A stretch of 64,000 bases of DNA from Sipunculus nudus (taxonomy: Eukaryota > Annelida > Sipuncula > Golfingiida > Sipunculidae). Shown piece after piece: positions 1 through 13,560 of the stretch. Within the stretch, counting starts at the first letter, position 1. Each line of letters begins with the position of its first letter. The position numbers were made by a program, and so were the translations under genes. The stretch lies in assembly GCA_026874595.1 (NCBI GenBank), contig CM049310.1:5890001-5954000 (forward strand), read 5' to 3'. The notes under the pieces are model-generated. The model was not told where the DNA came from. It saw only the letters and a list, made by a program, of their open reading frames with translations, and did not search any database.

Positions 1-561
1 TAGTGTTTATTCAAAGAACTAATGTGGGAAAAATACTCTTTGGCAGAAAAACTGATCAATAAATGTTTCTGTCCCTATCTATGTATAACTGATGCATGGC
101 TTTTTTAAAACCGTTTGAAGGTAATATGTTTCAGCATGTAACCAATCTAACTTAACGTGACTTCCTCATGTATGTATTACTTATTTTTTCCGATGTTGTT
201 ATCCATATAGCTTTTTTTCACAACTATGCATGATGCATTTATGGTACATACTACATTACAGTTCTGTGCATCAAACTTTGAAAACATTTTCTGAGTAATA
301 CATTTCATTTTGATAGAAGAAAAAAAAATAATTTGCTTTATTCAAGTGAAAGTTATATTAATTGTTTTAATCAGATCCCTGAACATTTCATATGAATGCC
401 ACTTGCTTCATGTCCAAATCAGATAAAAGTCATCAGCGAAACAACTGTGCTGCAGCCAAGATAAATTCTGATAAATTATTTGTCTGGAAAAGCCACAGCC
501 CCATGGGTATTTCATGGATATAAGCTAATAAAGACAAAGATTCAATAAGCAAGCCCAGGTC
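1..561. other. AT-rich non-coding; possible 3' UTR of a minus-strand gene
   Basis: No coding pattern is visible on either strand. If the candidate terminal exon at 562-684 (minus) is real, this is its 3' untranslated region. A minus-strand AATAAA hexamer lies at 337-342 and another close to position 5-10. The assignment is inference only. Confidence 0.25.
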
Positions 562-684
562 TTAAACCACCTTTATGGATCTTTTTCTTCTTAACACTAG
601 AATGGACATAAATATTCTCTGCTCACAGATATTTTGTTGTTCAGAGAAAGAAGGTCCTGCAAACAAGAAGACATTTTCCCCAGG
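562..684 (-). CDS. candidate terminal coding exon, unknown minus-strand gene
   Basis: Reading the minus strand, a T-rich tract ending in atatttcag (good 3' splice site) is followed at 684 by 40 open codons beginning PGENVFLFAG and ending RRKRSIKVV, then TAA at 562-564. A minus-strand AATAAA lies about 220 bp downstream. The family is not recognised. The open frame is short, so chance cannot be excluded. It is listed because it lies on the same strand as the candidate exons at 6119-6172, 12387-12484 and 27002-27026 and could be the 3' end of that gene. Linking exons were not found. Confidence 0.25.
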   Translation of the reverse strand, partial: PGENVFLFAGPSFSEQQNICEQRIFMSILVLRRKRSIKVV

Positions 685-3600
685 CTGAAATATGGCAACA
701 AAACAGAAAACAGTCTGATCAGCACTTGAGTACACCTGGACATGCTGACTTATATTGCATTACATCTTTACATCTTCACATCATACACTGTGGTTGCCTT
801 TTTGTTCGCAAGGGTTTCAAATTAACGATATTCATGAAAGGGGAATTATCATGAAAATGAAACCTTCATCGACAAGAGGTCCCATCATGGAAGGCAAGTC
901 CAAAGCACATTTAATATAAATACTTTGATCTTGTATGTTCAAAGATTGCTATTTATATTATATCAGTCCTTTCAAAAGATATGTCATTAATTAACAATAT
1001 CGTTAGATGTTACCTTGAGTACGCTCAAAGTATTAAGAATATGTGACATATTATTCGCTATAATTAATTCATATATTAATTGATATTTTAACCCCACAAA
1101 TACGAAGCCAGCCACAGTATTATGTTTAATGTATAGCATAATTCAGATACCAACTCAATGTTCCCCCTTGTGGACAAAAATACAACAAAACGTCTTCTCA
1201 CTAGAATTATTTCCAGTCCAAAAATAGATTTTTTTCCAAACATTTACCAATCAGATTTTGTTCAATTTGTTTATAACTTTAGTTTACATGTGCCTAATAC
1301 TGAGATGAGAGATGACTAATCAATACATGTTGCTCTTATTGGGTGATCAAGTATTATTAATGTACACTGATGGAGGGACATCTGACAATACTGATACAAT
1401 ATCAATGAGACATTATCAGGAAAAATATGATGCCTATTTTTTAACACTATCATTTTACAGTTGCTTTATACAAAAGTTTCCAAGCAAAACCATCCCAGTA
1501 TACCACCTCAGTACCTCCCTTTTGGGCTGTTTAATACCTTGTTTTGGTTTTGTGTGTTAGCAGACACAATTCATGTGTGTCTGTTTAGAATAACAGGGCC
1601 ACGTGACCGGAGGTCCGATTTTTTGTGCTTGCGCAACAGATCCCAAACAAAGAGTAATGCAACCTAGTCCATACATGGACCTTCATGTCCTCTAACGTAT
1701 CTCTGCTGGATGGACATTACAGTCCATGGGCCAAATGTAAATTCATTGTGGAAACTCTTGCAACAGATGGTTACAATATGTCCAGGGGCCTCATTAGAAA
1801 TGACACAGGTAGCACAGGTGGTGGTCCTGGGTCACTACAACTAGTGTTGTTTCAACTTTCAGCCAAAGGGAACATGTATTACATTTTTTGGCCAAGTTAG
1901 TCAGGGCATCTCCTCATTGACAGGTGTTATGGCTCAGGCGATGCACAGAGTCCCATGCACTGTGGTTATGTTGATGCCCATGTTCGAGCCTGGTCTTCTG
2001 TTTTTAACACTCATATACAGGAGTAAGCCAACAGTTTCAGGGCAATATTATGGCAGTTACCAATTTATTCCAAAGAGAAGACACTACTTTTCATGTTAAT
2101 TCAACATGCTTAATAAGTGATTATGCCCCTTTTAACTTTGTATTACCATGTATTGATGCACCTGGGTTTCATAACAGGTCTCCTGCCAAATATAATGTGT
2201 TTATTAATCTGACCCCCATACTCAGTTTACACTAACCCCTCGACATTGTATGTACATGTATCAGACCATTTTACCAGTTCAGTTTATTACAATTTCAACA
2301 ACTAATTTAAAACTGCAACAGTTCTTGGGCCAGTTATTGTGGTGCACAAATCTTGGAAATTTCTCACTTCAAACAGCTTGACTTTTGTTTTCCTGACAAA
2401 CAAGGGTGTGGACCTTTCATAACTTGCCATTGCAAAACTAAGCAAATATGAATGACCAATCAGAGCATACGTGAGAACACTGGCAGACCAGCAAGCAGAT
2501 AACACAGGAAAACACTATGCACAACAATGCCTCTGGAACAGTGGAGTTCTAATGTTGAATCACTGGATTACAACAATACAAATTCCTAAAACAACAACAT
2601 CACTGACATCAACCCATGAATAACACGAATTTGAAATCACCATAAATATTAAGCCAAACTAGTTTTATGGGGAAACTTTGCCTCACAGCCACCTCTCTGA
2701 CTGGGACATCTAAGATATACAGTCTCTCCCCCCCCCCCCCCCCTCCCAACATGTAGACCTGGAGGGTCATGACCTCTCTAATGCAGGACCTTTCTATTTC
2801 AGGTAAAACAAGTTTCCATCATTCAGTATAACTGGCAGAGTCCCCTACATATGTCATACCCTGTTGACAAATTGTTTTCATATTGGTCTTTTATCCACAT
2901 TCTTCCAGTGACACTGTTGAAACCATTTTGAAGAATTTGAAGAAAAGGGATATGACTGGGAAATGTTACAATGGACAGAAGAAAATACAGCTGTACTTAG
3001 GAACATCAAAAACCAGCTGGTTAACACTGAGGTTATGAATCAACATACCGTCCTGTATGACTGTTTTGTTATCACCAAGATGGTGTGATATGAAGGCCTC
3101 AGGTTGGTTTAGTGGTTTTACTGATTTTCCAATTAATAACACACATAATGGTATTCATGATAACTGGGATAATTATCAATTTTCCAAATTAATTGCTTTA
3201 TTCAAATCATAGATGATGCATTAAAATAAGCAAGGCCAGAGCTAGGTCATTATCATAGCTTTCCTTGCTGGTAGCCTGGTAGGGCTAAATAAATATCTAT
3301 TTATATATCACTAAAACTCCTCATGTCTCCCTGTCTGTTTATGCCCTATAAACAGTTAAAAGGTCCTTTACAGCACCACAATTTTTTAATCAGCTGACCT
3401 CCAAACCACTTATGCACACAAGTCTGGCCGATAACTTCAAAAGAGTTAAATTCATGTACGAATTCTGACCTATTTTTTGTAATGTTTCTGTTGCCTGTCA
3501 CAAAATTCCCAGCTTCCCCTCCTTTAAATATCCACTACCTCCACCAGGTGCATCTCTCTGCACTCTGCAACTGAGCACAGAACAGTGACACCTGGTGAAT

Positions 3601-6118
3601 ACTGGGACAATTATTCTATTCTGGTCACATCAATATGCACTACCCTTCCCTGATCAGGTCACCTCACATCCCCCCTCTCCACCTGGTATATCCTAGAAAT
3701 AAAACTTTAAATGTATAAATAAATGTAAAAGGACAAACCTCATCAGGTACAGTTCCCACCTATTGTATATCTATTGGGATTTTTTTTCATGACCTGAGAT
3801 TATCCTGTATATGTCAGTTAGAGTTTCACCACAGCAAAGGAAAATGCAGTCCACAATATCATTTACATATTCTATCCAGATGAGAGCTGGGCTTCAACAT
3901 TTCTGAAGGGACAAATTCTAAGACAGAACTGACTGATAAAACAGAAAAAGTTCTACAGGATAATATTTGTTTAAAAGCCACAACTTTTATAGACTTGTCT
4001 CAGTATTCAGAGTGACATGTGTAGTCCTTTATTATTAAGCATCTTTACATAAGGCATTTTACATGTCACATCTTGCATCTAAATCTTTTAAAGGAAAACT
4101 TAAGATTTACCAACAATGATCTATTCCAGTCTGTACTCTCAGGCAGGCTGGGAAAACAATTTGGTGGAAAATCTACCACAGAACAGAGTAATTGAATAAT
4201 TCTGAGAACAATGCCACTGTCTCCCAGGACTCACTAACAATCACACTTCTCTATGCCCATATAATGAGTATGCAAATTTGGTAAACTGCCTTAAGGCTAC
4301 CTGAATATAGTAATTTTCAACAATTATTGAACAAAAGAACAAAGAAAAGTGCATGAAGAAGACAGACAAAAACAGGAGGCTGAGGGAAGAAGAAGTCCAT
4401 TGACCTAAAACTCATATCCACTGAGTAAATCCAATATGAAGAAATTTATATAGGCTATAAATATTTATGAATACAATCAAAGCAAGCACAGATTGGTTAC
4501 TGTCCAACAGGAATTAATCATCTCATATCCAAAATTAATCATCTCATTGAAAACAACCTCCTGCAACATACTGATACTCGGAAATTTGCACATATGACAA
4601 CATCACAAATATGAAGGTTTCTGTTGAATGAGCGAAGATTTAGAGTTAATATGTCAGAGTAAGCACATTTGGCTTTCATGTATCAGGCTGACCAATGTCA
4701 GGTGTGATACAAAATCTCAGACCATGGCATGATCTTAATGTACCTCGTAGGTTCACTTATTAATCTTGAAAGTCTGGCAAGGGAGACAGATGGTCAGCAT
4801 ATATGACAGGTGATCAACACAGCTCATCAGACCAAGTCAGCTGAGCAATAGCATCCAGATATATATAATTAAATATGCCCCTGTACTGTTGTCAGCACTC
4901 TGTATATAACTTGTATTACCTGGCAACAAAACACCATTAGAAAGTTCCTCATTCACAACAACGCACTCTTTTATCCCTCATAGATCACAGACTGGGTCAC
5001 AGAGGACAACACACTGTTCAGGTGAACTCTGTTTTTCCGGGTTTGACAAAGGTATCATACAGGAAATATTATGACACCTGACAGGTGTAACATTTTTGCT
5101 ATCTCGTGATTACTATCTAGTGACTATCAGCTCGAGCCACTTAGATCTTAATGCAAGTCACCTGGGTTGTCATTCAGGTGTTATCTTGTTCAAATTTCTA
5201 GAATCTTCTAGGTTAATAAAGTTCATTTTTGCTGAAGCCATCTGTATCTTAAAGTTAGACTCAGAAATAGTTCATACATTTGCATATTTTTCATAACTGA
5301 ATTGTCTGGTACGTTCATGAGCTAAAGGTAACTGGTTCAATCCATGCCAGAGCCTTATGAGCAAAACAGTCTGAATAGTCTTGCTTGAATATCTTAGGTT
5401 TCCTGGATTGTTGAAAACCTTGCCCAATGAAAACCTTTAAGTCCAGAAGGTTTTAAAACAACAATACAAAATAACACATTCATTTCATAATGTAATTGTT
5501 CTCCTCAGAGTCTAGACACCTTTACTCATTAGAACTCTCCCTGGCTGTATGTGCCGGTTTGTGTCCTCAAACCAGCAGAAACAGTGTATCTCAGTAGTGG
5601 GAACATTTTTGCGCCAGCACATCTTAAATGTTAACAGAATTTGTAACAATTTGAGCTTGTATGTATTACAGAATTAAAGGTAGGACACCAGGTGGGAGGC
5701 AACATGGCACAAAGCCAGTTTATTTTAGGAAATTTCCAATATTGCCTGACCCTCACGTTTGTTTTGTATACCTCACTGTCTCCATCAGGGGTCTCTCTCC
5801 ACCACTGGCAATACAATAGCCACATCTGGTCGGGTAGGCAAATTTTATTTTATTCTTAATGTATTTATCCCTGTGGTAGACAAATATGCTACTCTGATTA
5901 TGCTTCTCTGAATCTGTGACCTTATGGCTTCCCTGTATTTATTAATTTTGCATAACTTTTTGAACCAGGAAGCAAAGTTCATTGTAATTTACCTATACAA
6001 ATGCAAATTTATCTATCAGGGATCTTTGTTTTATTCACACACACAGGCACAAATGTACAATATATTTAAACAGTTATTAACATGAGAGGAGACTCAAAGT
6101 AGTCCTTAGAATCCTTAC
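685..6118. other. non-coding stretch, no gene recognised
   Basis: AT-rich unique-looking sequence without a convincing coding exon or known repeat. It contains a 16-base C run at 2728-2743. It also has an imperfect inverted repeat around 3545-3600, where caccaggtg pairs with cacctggtg. Several weak minus-strand exon-like pieces (for example 3049-3097) are discussed under rejected items. Confidence 0.5.
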
Positions 6119-6172
6119 CTGGTACACTGATGCTACGCAGCATGTCTAGGTGGTTTTCATCCATAGAAGCAT
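6119..6172 (-). CDS. candidate internal coding exon, unknown minus-strand gene
   Basis: The minus strand shows textbook splice signals around a 54-bp open segment: a branch-point-like CTAAC, then ctggacttgcag as 3' splice site, and CCAG|gtaagg as 5' splice site. In the only fully open frame (2 bases, 17 codons, 1 base) it reads ASMDENHLDMLRSISVP. The downstream exon would have to supply two bases. The domain is not recognised and no neighbouring exon could be joined with confidence. Splice-site quality is the main evidence. Confidence 0.4.
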
Positions 6173-6836
6173 CTGCAAGTCCAGGTTAGTTGCCGTAACC
6201 AAAGCTTGTGTACTACAACCCTGATTTGCTCCTTGACGAAGGCATTGATTTGACCACCACCAGACCAGTTATGATAGTCAATAGCAGAAAATGCTTCCTG
6301 ATGCTCAATGCATGCAGCAGATCATTAGCAATAACCCATCTGCAGCAATGCTAACTTCCCTTTATCAGTTACAGGGAAAGTCCCTGCAATTATTATCAGC
6401 AGACCCTTAGGCAGGTTTTTTTTTATCACTGCAGCTACTTTGCACACAGGTCTGATGAGCACTTGGTTTTCAGCATGACTTGGTTATGTTACCAGCGCTA
6501 TCAATGATTAAAACCACAGTGTCGTGCTTTGGCAGATCACAAAATATGACCGCATGAATCCTGCTTCTCCTACTTCAATAACCATTCACAGATCCTAGGA
6601 TGCCAAAAAAAGACCAGTATTTATACCCCCATAAGCTGTTTCTATTGCCTGACTTTTATTGGTATGAAACAAGACCAAAGATTTATCGGGCTGCAAAAAA
6701 TGGGCACATATTGCATTATAACACCCTAACTGTGCATGAATTAAAGCCTATCAATTTAAAATCCCGCCTGCAAGTTACAGCCCAGTAAGCCTGCCTGCCC
6801 CAGCCCATCCCTCAATACAATAGACCACCACAAACT

Positions 6837-6852
6837 GGGGGGGGGGGGGGGG
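6837..6852. repeat. poly-G tract
   Basis: Sixteen consecutive G bases, one of several G/C homopolymers of similar length in the window. Confidence 0.95.
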
Positions 6853-7279
6853 AGGCAGGGGTTAAAAGGATACAATGCCATATGAGTCAACCACAGCTGT
6901 CCTCCCAGGCAGGACATTAAACACACATGAATACATGGCATTGTGTGACCTTGTCCTGGCGGTCCCTTTATCATTCACAATGACAAGTCTTGAATTGAAC
7001 AGGACATAAACAGACTATCCTCTCTGATAAAAATAAATTGTCAATAGTTATAACCATGGCCAGTAGATGGCACTTCATCTCAACACCTTTTTCACAGCAG
7101 TACCACATATACCCTTATTGTCATTATCAACCCTGAAGATACTTGAAAAGACTTGAGAAAATTATGACCATGGTCAATAGATGGCAAGTTGTGTTATACA
7201 GATAGTTTTAAATTTATATCTAAGTATGGATATTTTTGTGGGGGTGTAGATACTAGTGGTGTGCCGATTAATCAATTAA

Positions 7280-7842
7280 AGCCGTGGTCCCAACCCACCA
7301 TACTTGCAAGTGTGTGCTGTCTACTTGCGAAAACGTTGGCAAAACTTAGGGATCTGAATGTGGTGAGTACCGCCTCAGTACGGATTTGGGAGCACACAGA
7401 CACACCGTAGCACTTTTAGTGCACGAGGAACTTTCGCTGCGTTCGGGCTGCGATCGGGCTACATATTCACCTCCGTTATCGGACAGAAAACCTACGTTCA
7501 TCGCATTTGCACGCACTTACAACATGCGGGTGAGTAAGGACACAGTACATGAGCAGCACTTGTAAGTACGGCCTCCATTCAATAACATGGCAATCGCACG
7601 GAGATCGTATGTACAAGCATGTTGTAAGCACGTACAACTCACCACGTACGAAACGTACGATGCACACAAACGCTTATGGGCAACGTACTAACACCTTGCA
7701 CAACAGTGCGAGTGACGTGCATTGACGTACTTCCTCCCTAATTATGCTACTCACTCCCCTTTTTTTCAGAAAAACATGGAGGCCATGGCCTCCCCAAAAA
7801 ATGTTCGTACTAAAAACATGCACAGTGGGCTGTGACCGGGGC
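7280..7842. mobile_element. MITE-like element flanked by TTAA
   Basis: The two ends are imperfect inverted repeats: the left end reads AGCCGTGGTCCCAACCCAC and the reverse complement of the right end reads GCCCCGGTCACAGCCCAC. Each is bounded by TTAA (7276-7279 and 7843-7846), the target choice of piggyBac and Kolobok elements. The interior is clearly richer in CpG and in cgtacg-type words than its AT-rich surroundings, suggesting a fairly recent insertion. There is no transposase, so this is non-autonomous. The superfamily is uncertain. Confidence 0.55.
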
Positions 7843-7846
7843 TTAA

Positions 7847-8964
7847 ATCAATGATTGGTCGTTTTCTTTCAACATCAATTACACCTATTGCAATTCGGCA
7901 TAATTGATTAAAAACAATTATGTATGCACAGGCAAAGAATCTATTCCTTTCAGAGATATACGAGCACAATGTAATGAATTGTATCAAAACGAAACAATAG
8001 TACACAAGGTATGACGTACATTAAATAATAGATCTATTTATAATCCATCATCGTTCATTTTTATTTTTCAATCATCAATTAAAATTTTAAACCAATTCCT
8101 ATCACAAACAGATACCCACTAAACTCCTATTTCACAATCCCATCTTTGTGGCATTAACCTCTTATAACACCTTACAGGTTGCTCCAATCTGGCAAAAGTA
8201 ACAAAAAATATGTCATCAAAAGATTTATCCATTAAATCTGAAACTGTTATTTAACAAATGTCAGGACACTTCTGTATATTATCATTAAGGTTAAATGTCC
8301 TATAATACTCCTTTCATGCAATACTATTGGGTAGCCATGTAATTCTATTATTCTTTGGTTCATGAACATGTGTCTTTCGGCGTTTTTCTTAAATATTTTA
8401 AAATTTTAAATTTTTGCATTAATTTTTCAATACCACTCATACGAGTAATAGAATGATGTGATATTTTAAATAATTTAATTTGAAAATCACAAGCTTAAGC
8501 TCTACTACTTTTCAGACCAATCAAACACATGTACATCCCTGCAAGAGCAGTCACCTTTGTTTTAGTTGTTTGAAATGACTTCATACAAATAGCAGCTTTA
8601 AAATACAGTTTTTATATTTGCATCTGACCAATAACTTTGACAGCAGTAAATGGGGACTTAATGTTGAATGTTAAGTTGACTGATTTCTAAAGTTTTAATT
8701 AACTGGATTTTTAAGTCACGGTGGAGGGTAAGTATTTTGTTTCATTCCTGATTCCTGTTGATTAGGGCAATGCCACTGTTTCTCTGCAATATATGCCTTT
8801 TCACAATGTAATGTTCCAGTCAAAGAAAACAGATATTTTCCTAAAACAGCTGGACAGGGAGTTAAGGAACTGGGTTAAGCTAAATGAGCTTGTTTATCCT
8901 TGCAGTTTAAGGTGTTTACGAGACAAAAAACAACCATAAACTAGACATTTCTTGGCACCGCAGG
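7847..8964. other. non-coding stretch, nothing recognised
   Basis: AT-rich sequence between two transposable elements. No gene, RNA or repeat signature was recognised. Confidence 0.5.
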
Positions 8965-8971
8965 TGACAGA

Positions 8972-11140
8972 GTATCCCCAGACATAGTACGGCCCCCCCT
9001 TTAAGAAAAGGCCCCCATTTTTAGCAGATGTGTCCTGCGACCTTGACCTTTGACCTCATGACCCAAAAATCAATTCAGGTCTTGCTTTTCCAATGGGACA
9101 TATATAAGTCAAGTTTGAAATCCTTACATCAATAAAGCAGGAATTATCATCCAGAAACTAATTTTATGACAGATGGCTCCTGTGACCTTCACCTTTGACC
9201 TTGTGACCTCACAATTGACAGGTGTCTACCTCTATTGGTAGGGGAACTGTATGTGCAAGATGAAATGTCTGAGATGAAATGTTTGGCTGAAAATGCATCC
9301 ACAATCTTTTTAAAGATGTTGTCCTGTGACCTTGACCTTTGACCTCATAACCCCAAAATCAATTTGGGTCTTGCTTTTCCAATGGGACATATACAAGTCA
9401 AGTTTGAAATCTATACATCAATAAAAACAGGAATTATCATCCAGAAACTAATTTTTGGATAGATGGCTCCTGTGACCTTCACCTTGACCTTGTGACCTGA
9501 AAATTGATAGGGTTCTTCCTCTCTTGGCAGGTGAACTATATGTGCAAGATGAAAGGTCTGAGATGAAATGTTTGGCTGAAAATGCATCCACATCTTTTTA
9601 AAGATGTGTCCTGTGACCTTGACCTTTGACCTCATGACCCCAAAATCAATTCCGTTTTGCTTTTCCAATGGGACATATACAAGTCAAGTTTGAAATCCAT
9701 ACATCAATAAAAGCAGGAATTATCATCCAGAAACTAATTTTTTGACAGATGGCTCCTGTGACCCTCACCTTTGACCTTGTGACCTCAAAATTGATAGGGG
9801 TCTTGAACTCTTCCACTCTTGGCAGGTGGACTATATGTGCAAGATGAAAGATCTGAGATGAATTGTTTGGCTGAAAATGCATCCGCAATCTTTTTAAAGA
9901 TGTTTCCTGTGACCTTGACCTTTGACCTCATGACCCCAAAATCAATTTGGGTCTTGCTTTTCCAATGGGTCATATACAAGTCAAGTTTGAAATCCATACA
10001 TCAATAAAAGCAGGAATTATCACCCAGAAACTAATTTTTGGACAGATGGCTCCTGTGACCTTCATCTTTGACCTTGTGACCTCAAAATTGATAGGGGTCT
10101 TCCTCTATTGGCAGATAAACTATATGTGAAAGATGAAAGGTCTGAGATGAAATGTTTGGCTGAAAATGCATTCACAATCTGTTTAAAGATGTGTCCTGTG
10201 ACCTTGACCTTTGACCTCATGACCCCAAAATCAATTGGAGTCTTGCTTTTTCAATGGGACATATATAAGTCAAGTTTGAAATCAAAACATCAATAAAAGC
10301 AGGAATTACCATCCAGATAGCTCCTGTGGCCTTGACCTTTGACCTCGTGACCCCAAAATTGATATGGATCATCCACTATTGGCAAGTGAGCTATATATTC
10401 AAGATGGAAGACCTGGAATGAAAGTTTGGCTTAAAATGCATCCACTGTATCTTTTAAGATGCAAGTCCAGTGACCTTGACCTTTGACCTCATGACCCTAG
10501 AACCTATAGGGTTCTTACTTTAGTGGTAGGCCATACATAAGTCACGTTTGAAATCCATATGGCTATCAACACTGGAGATATCATAAGAGGTGTGTTATTT
10601 TCACCAAATATGGACACATTAAAGGTCAAGGCCACTCTCATGGTAAAGGTCATGACCCAAATGTAAATAGACCTCATCCCATAACCCATCTCTCTACATG
10701 TGCATAATATGAAAGAAATCTGTCCATTAGTTTTTGACTTATAATGCTTACAGTACTGTCAAGTGGCAATTATGGGGGTATTAAAAGGCGTGAAAACAAG
10801 AAAAGGATAATAGGTGGCGCCACCAGTTTCTGGTATATCACAAGGTTATCCAAGATCTTCGGTCACCTTGATTTTTGGACCAATCCATGCAAGCTTACTT
10901 GAGATATTTAGGAATTTGTGTTATTTTCAGCAAAAATGGACCTATTCAAGGTCAAGGTCACTCTCCTAGCATAGCTCATGACCCCATTTTAAATAGGCTT
11001 CGTCCGCTTACCTATATCTATACAAATGTAAAGTTTGAAAAAGATCAGTGAAATATTTTTTGAGTTATCCCGCTCACAAGGTTTTTCTGCGGCGGGACCG
11101 TCGTGAAACCATAGTATCCCGACTTTGTCTGGGGATACAA
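8972..11140. mobile_element. tandem-core element with 13-bp terminal inverted repeats and GTGACCTTGACC units
   Basis: The left end GTATCCCCAGACA (8972-8984) and the right end TGTCTGGGGATAC (11126-11138) are perfect inverted repeats. TGACAGA occurs immediately outside both ends (8965-8971 and 11141-11147), compatible with a 7-bp target duplication if the element includes the trailing AA. The core is a tandem array with a period of about 290 bp (landmark GTGACCTTGACCTTTGACCT near 9038, 9327, 9613, 9909 and 10199), decaying after about 10.4 kb. A GGTGGCGCCACC palindrome lies at 10812. The right end can also fold into a hairpin (GTATCCC...GGGGATAC). No protein is encoded, so it is non-autonomous. 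The class is unclear: a TIR element by its duplication, but HINE/pearl-like by its tandem core. Confidence 0.75.
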
Positions 11141-11147
11141 TGACAGA

Positions 11148-12386
11148 TGTGTTTGTATTTCAAGTGACCAATGTCCTTGGCTGTTGTGTGTCAGATTTTT
11201 CACAGATATTTCAAATTAGAGAGCATGTGCTCTTTTCACTTTTTGTTGACCATGTTGGTGCCTTATTCTTTGTTTAAGTAAATTATGGGTACCTTTTTAT
11301 TGTACACTGTTGTGCTCAAGAACATGTCCACAAAAAATGGACAGTCAGTGAAGATTTAGTGTATTAACAGAAAGAAATGCAAACACACGAACTGCTGCGA
11401 CTGAAGTGTAAGTAATTTGCTATTTCCTCAAGTAAACATTCTAGGAATCTGTAAAGGATCCTCAGAAAAACACAGCAGTCAATACACACTATGGACAAGA
11501 CTGTCAAGTTAACATTCATCAGGCTTTATTTTTGTGGGTTAACCGTCGATCAAACCATGAGATTACTTGACAGAGAGGGATCACCATCCAATACTTGTAC
11601 TGCACAGTGTTTCCCTGATATTTCCACACAAAACTACTTAAAGAGGTTTAAGAAGAAATGTTTGCTGGGACGATATATAATCCTTATAAAACATCCCCAT
11701 CAGCAGCATTAATCTTCCTGTCTGGAGCTTTAAGCGGATCTCCGCTGATTCATGATCCAGGTATTGATAGTGGCTCAGACAGCCTGTCATTTTTATCACA
11801 GGTGTGGACTTTATGGCCACATAATACCATGCTCTGTAATTACAGCAGCTCCCTTAAATACTCAAAATAAGATACTGTATAAGCTTTATGAACTGGGATG
11901 TATTTATAGCATTATATGGATTCAAATGCGATAACCAACCAAGCTTCATGGCCTGCCTGGCCCCATCACTCTTTTTTCACTGTTGGCAATATAATCTTTC
12001 GCATCTATTTCAATGGATGAAACATGAACTGTTTTTCTCATCAGATTATGAATATAAATAAAAAAAGAATAAGATCATTAAGGCCTGAATTTCTGACAAT
12101 TTACAATAATTTCTCACTAAATCTGCCTGAAAGAAACACACATTACAACCCAAAAAAAGTAATAGCATTAACTGAAATTAATAACTGAAACATGACTGCA
12201 GTCCCATAAATTTTATAAGTCCAAATAATTGAAAATTTAATTAAATGTAACTATTTCTGTATTTTCACCACATTATATAGCTTTATTTAAATTCAGGACC
12301 TCCAGTTTTTTATAATAAAGTAACTGAATACTTTATAAGGTTTCCCCATATGGGCAGTTCAATAATACCAAGGTCACAGAAATTAC
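11148..12386. other. non-coding stretch, nothing recognised
   Basis: No recognised gene or repeat. Overlapping open frames around 11640-11870 on both strands lack splice or family support. Confidence 0.45.
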
Positions 12387-12484
12387 CTTTGACCTCACTT
12401 CCATGGTGATGACACGGCTGTCCAGCTTCAGGTACCGACGGGAGCTTGAGTCCCATTTTAATATCCATGAACGACCATCTGCGT
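12387..12484 (-). CDS. candidate coding exon, unknown minus-strand gene
   Basis: On the minus strand a T-rich 3' splice site (ttattatgag) precedes a 98-bp segment that ends at TCAAAG|gtaatt. In the frame using two leading bases it reads 32 residues, ADGRSWILKWDSSS at the start and VITMEVRSK at the end, with a protein-like mix of hydrophobic and charged residues. It needs one base from the previous exon and leaves phase 0. The candidate first exon at 27002-27026 ends with exactly one spare base (G), giving an Asp codon at the junction. I do not recognise the family. An in-frame TGA just upstream means it is coding only if that 3' splice site is used. Confidence 0.38.
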
Positions 12485-13560
12485 CTCATAATAATACACA
12501 CAAACCTGTCATTTTATACAGCGACTGTACAAAAAGATGCCCACTCTATCCTGCTGGGGTTATTTATACATGTCATAATGTGGGCAACCAGACAGTTGAC
12601 GCTGTTATTCGACTGTGGTTACCTCTTATTATCCATAATGGCTGTAAACTTTCAATCAAGTTATGTATGACAACCAGCTATGATTCTAAACCACTGTATA
12701 CACAGAAACATGATACATATTAAGGTTTTATAAGAAAGTGCTGTCACTGAACTTTGTTTTTATTCATACTGGTATTAGTTATGCAGGTCCTGATTGGTAA
12801 TAGTCATGTCCTCCCGGGGGGAAGAGTAAGTGAAGAATCCGGGTCGCTCAGGCAAGAATTATCAAAGAGCAACATGGGATTTTGTAGCATCCAAAGGGAT
12901 GGGATCTATGTCAAACTCTGAGGTGTTATGTAAATATAATATTATTATATATGATTACGTATTGTGTCAACAATATTATTAACTATTCAATTATATGACA
13001 TATAAAGGTCAATTTTGAGTTGTCAGTGCAGTGTTTACACAATTGACTGGTTTGACTGAGCTGGTCAATAATGGTCAGTGACTGCTGCAGAAATCAGCTT
13101 TGTTTCTCCGTGTCATTCAGCCAGAATTTGGCATGACCAGTTGGATGCTCGGACCCTCAGAAGTCAGAACTGAGCACCTGAAAGACATCTTGAGCATCAG
13201 AGATGCTCACCCCGACATTCTTGAAAGCCTTGTGACCTCAGATGCTAAACGTTGTACATAGACAAACTGTACATACATACTTGTCTAAAATTTTACAAGA
13301 GGCTCTCCAGACACTGAATATAGTTTAATTTATACTGGTATTAATGCTACAGGCACTCAACCCTTACTTTCAAGACCTCAGGTGCTAGAAATTGTACACC
13401 AACAAACTATACATACAAAGTCATACGTACTATGGTTTTATAATATTCAAGCTATCCAGACACTGAACACAGCTTTATTGATACTGGTATAAATTATACA
13501 AGTCCTAAACCCTTATTCTCAAGAGCTTTAATGCTAGAAGTTGTACACAGAAAAACTATA

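Noticed and set aside
3049-3097. Exon-like piece on the minus strand reading AFISHHLGDNKTVIQD
   Set aside because: The 5' splice site is fair, but the 3' splice site (aacctgag) is weak and 49 open bases are not significant. It could not be joined to other candidates.
5325-5345. GGTTCAATCC, a B-box-like word
   Set aside because: No accompanying acceptor stem or A box, so not called a tRNA.
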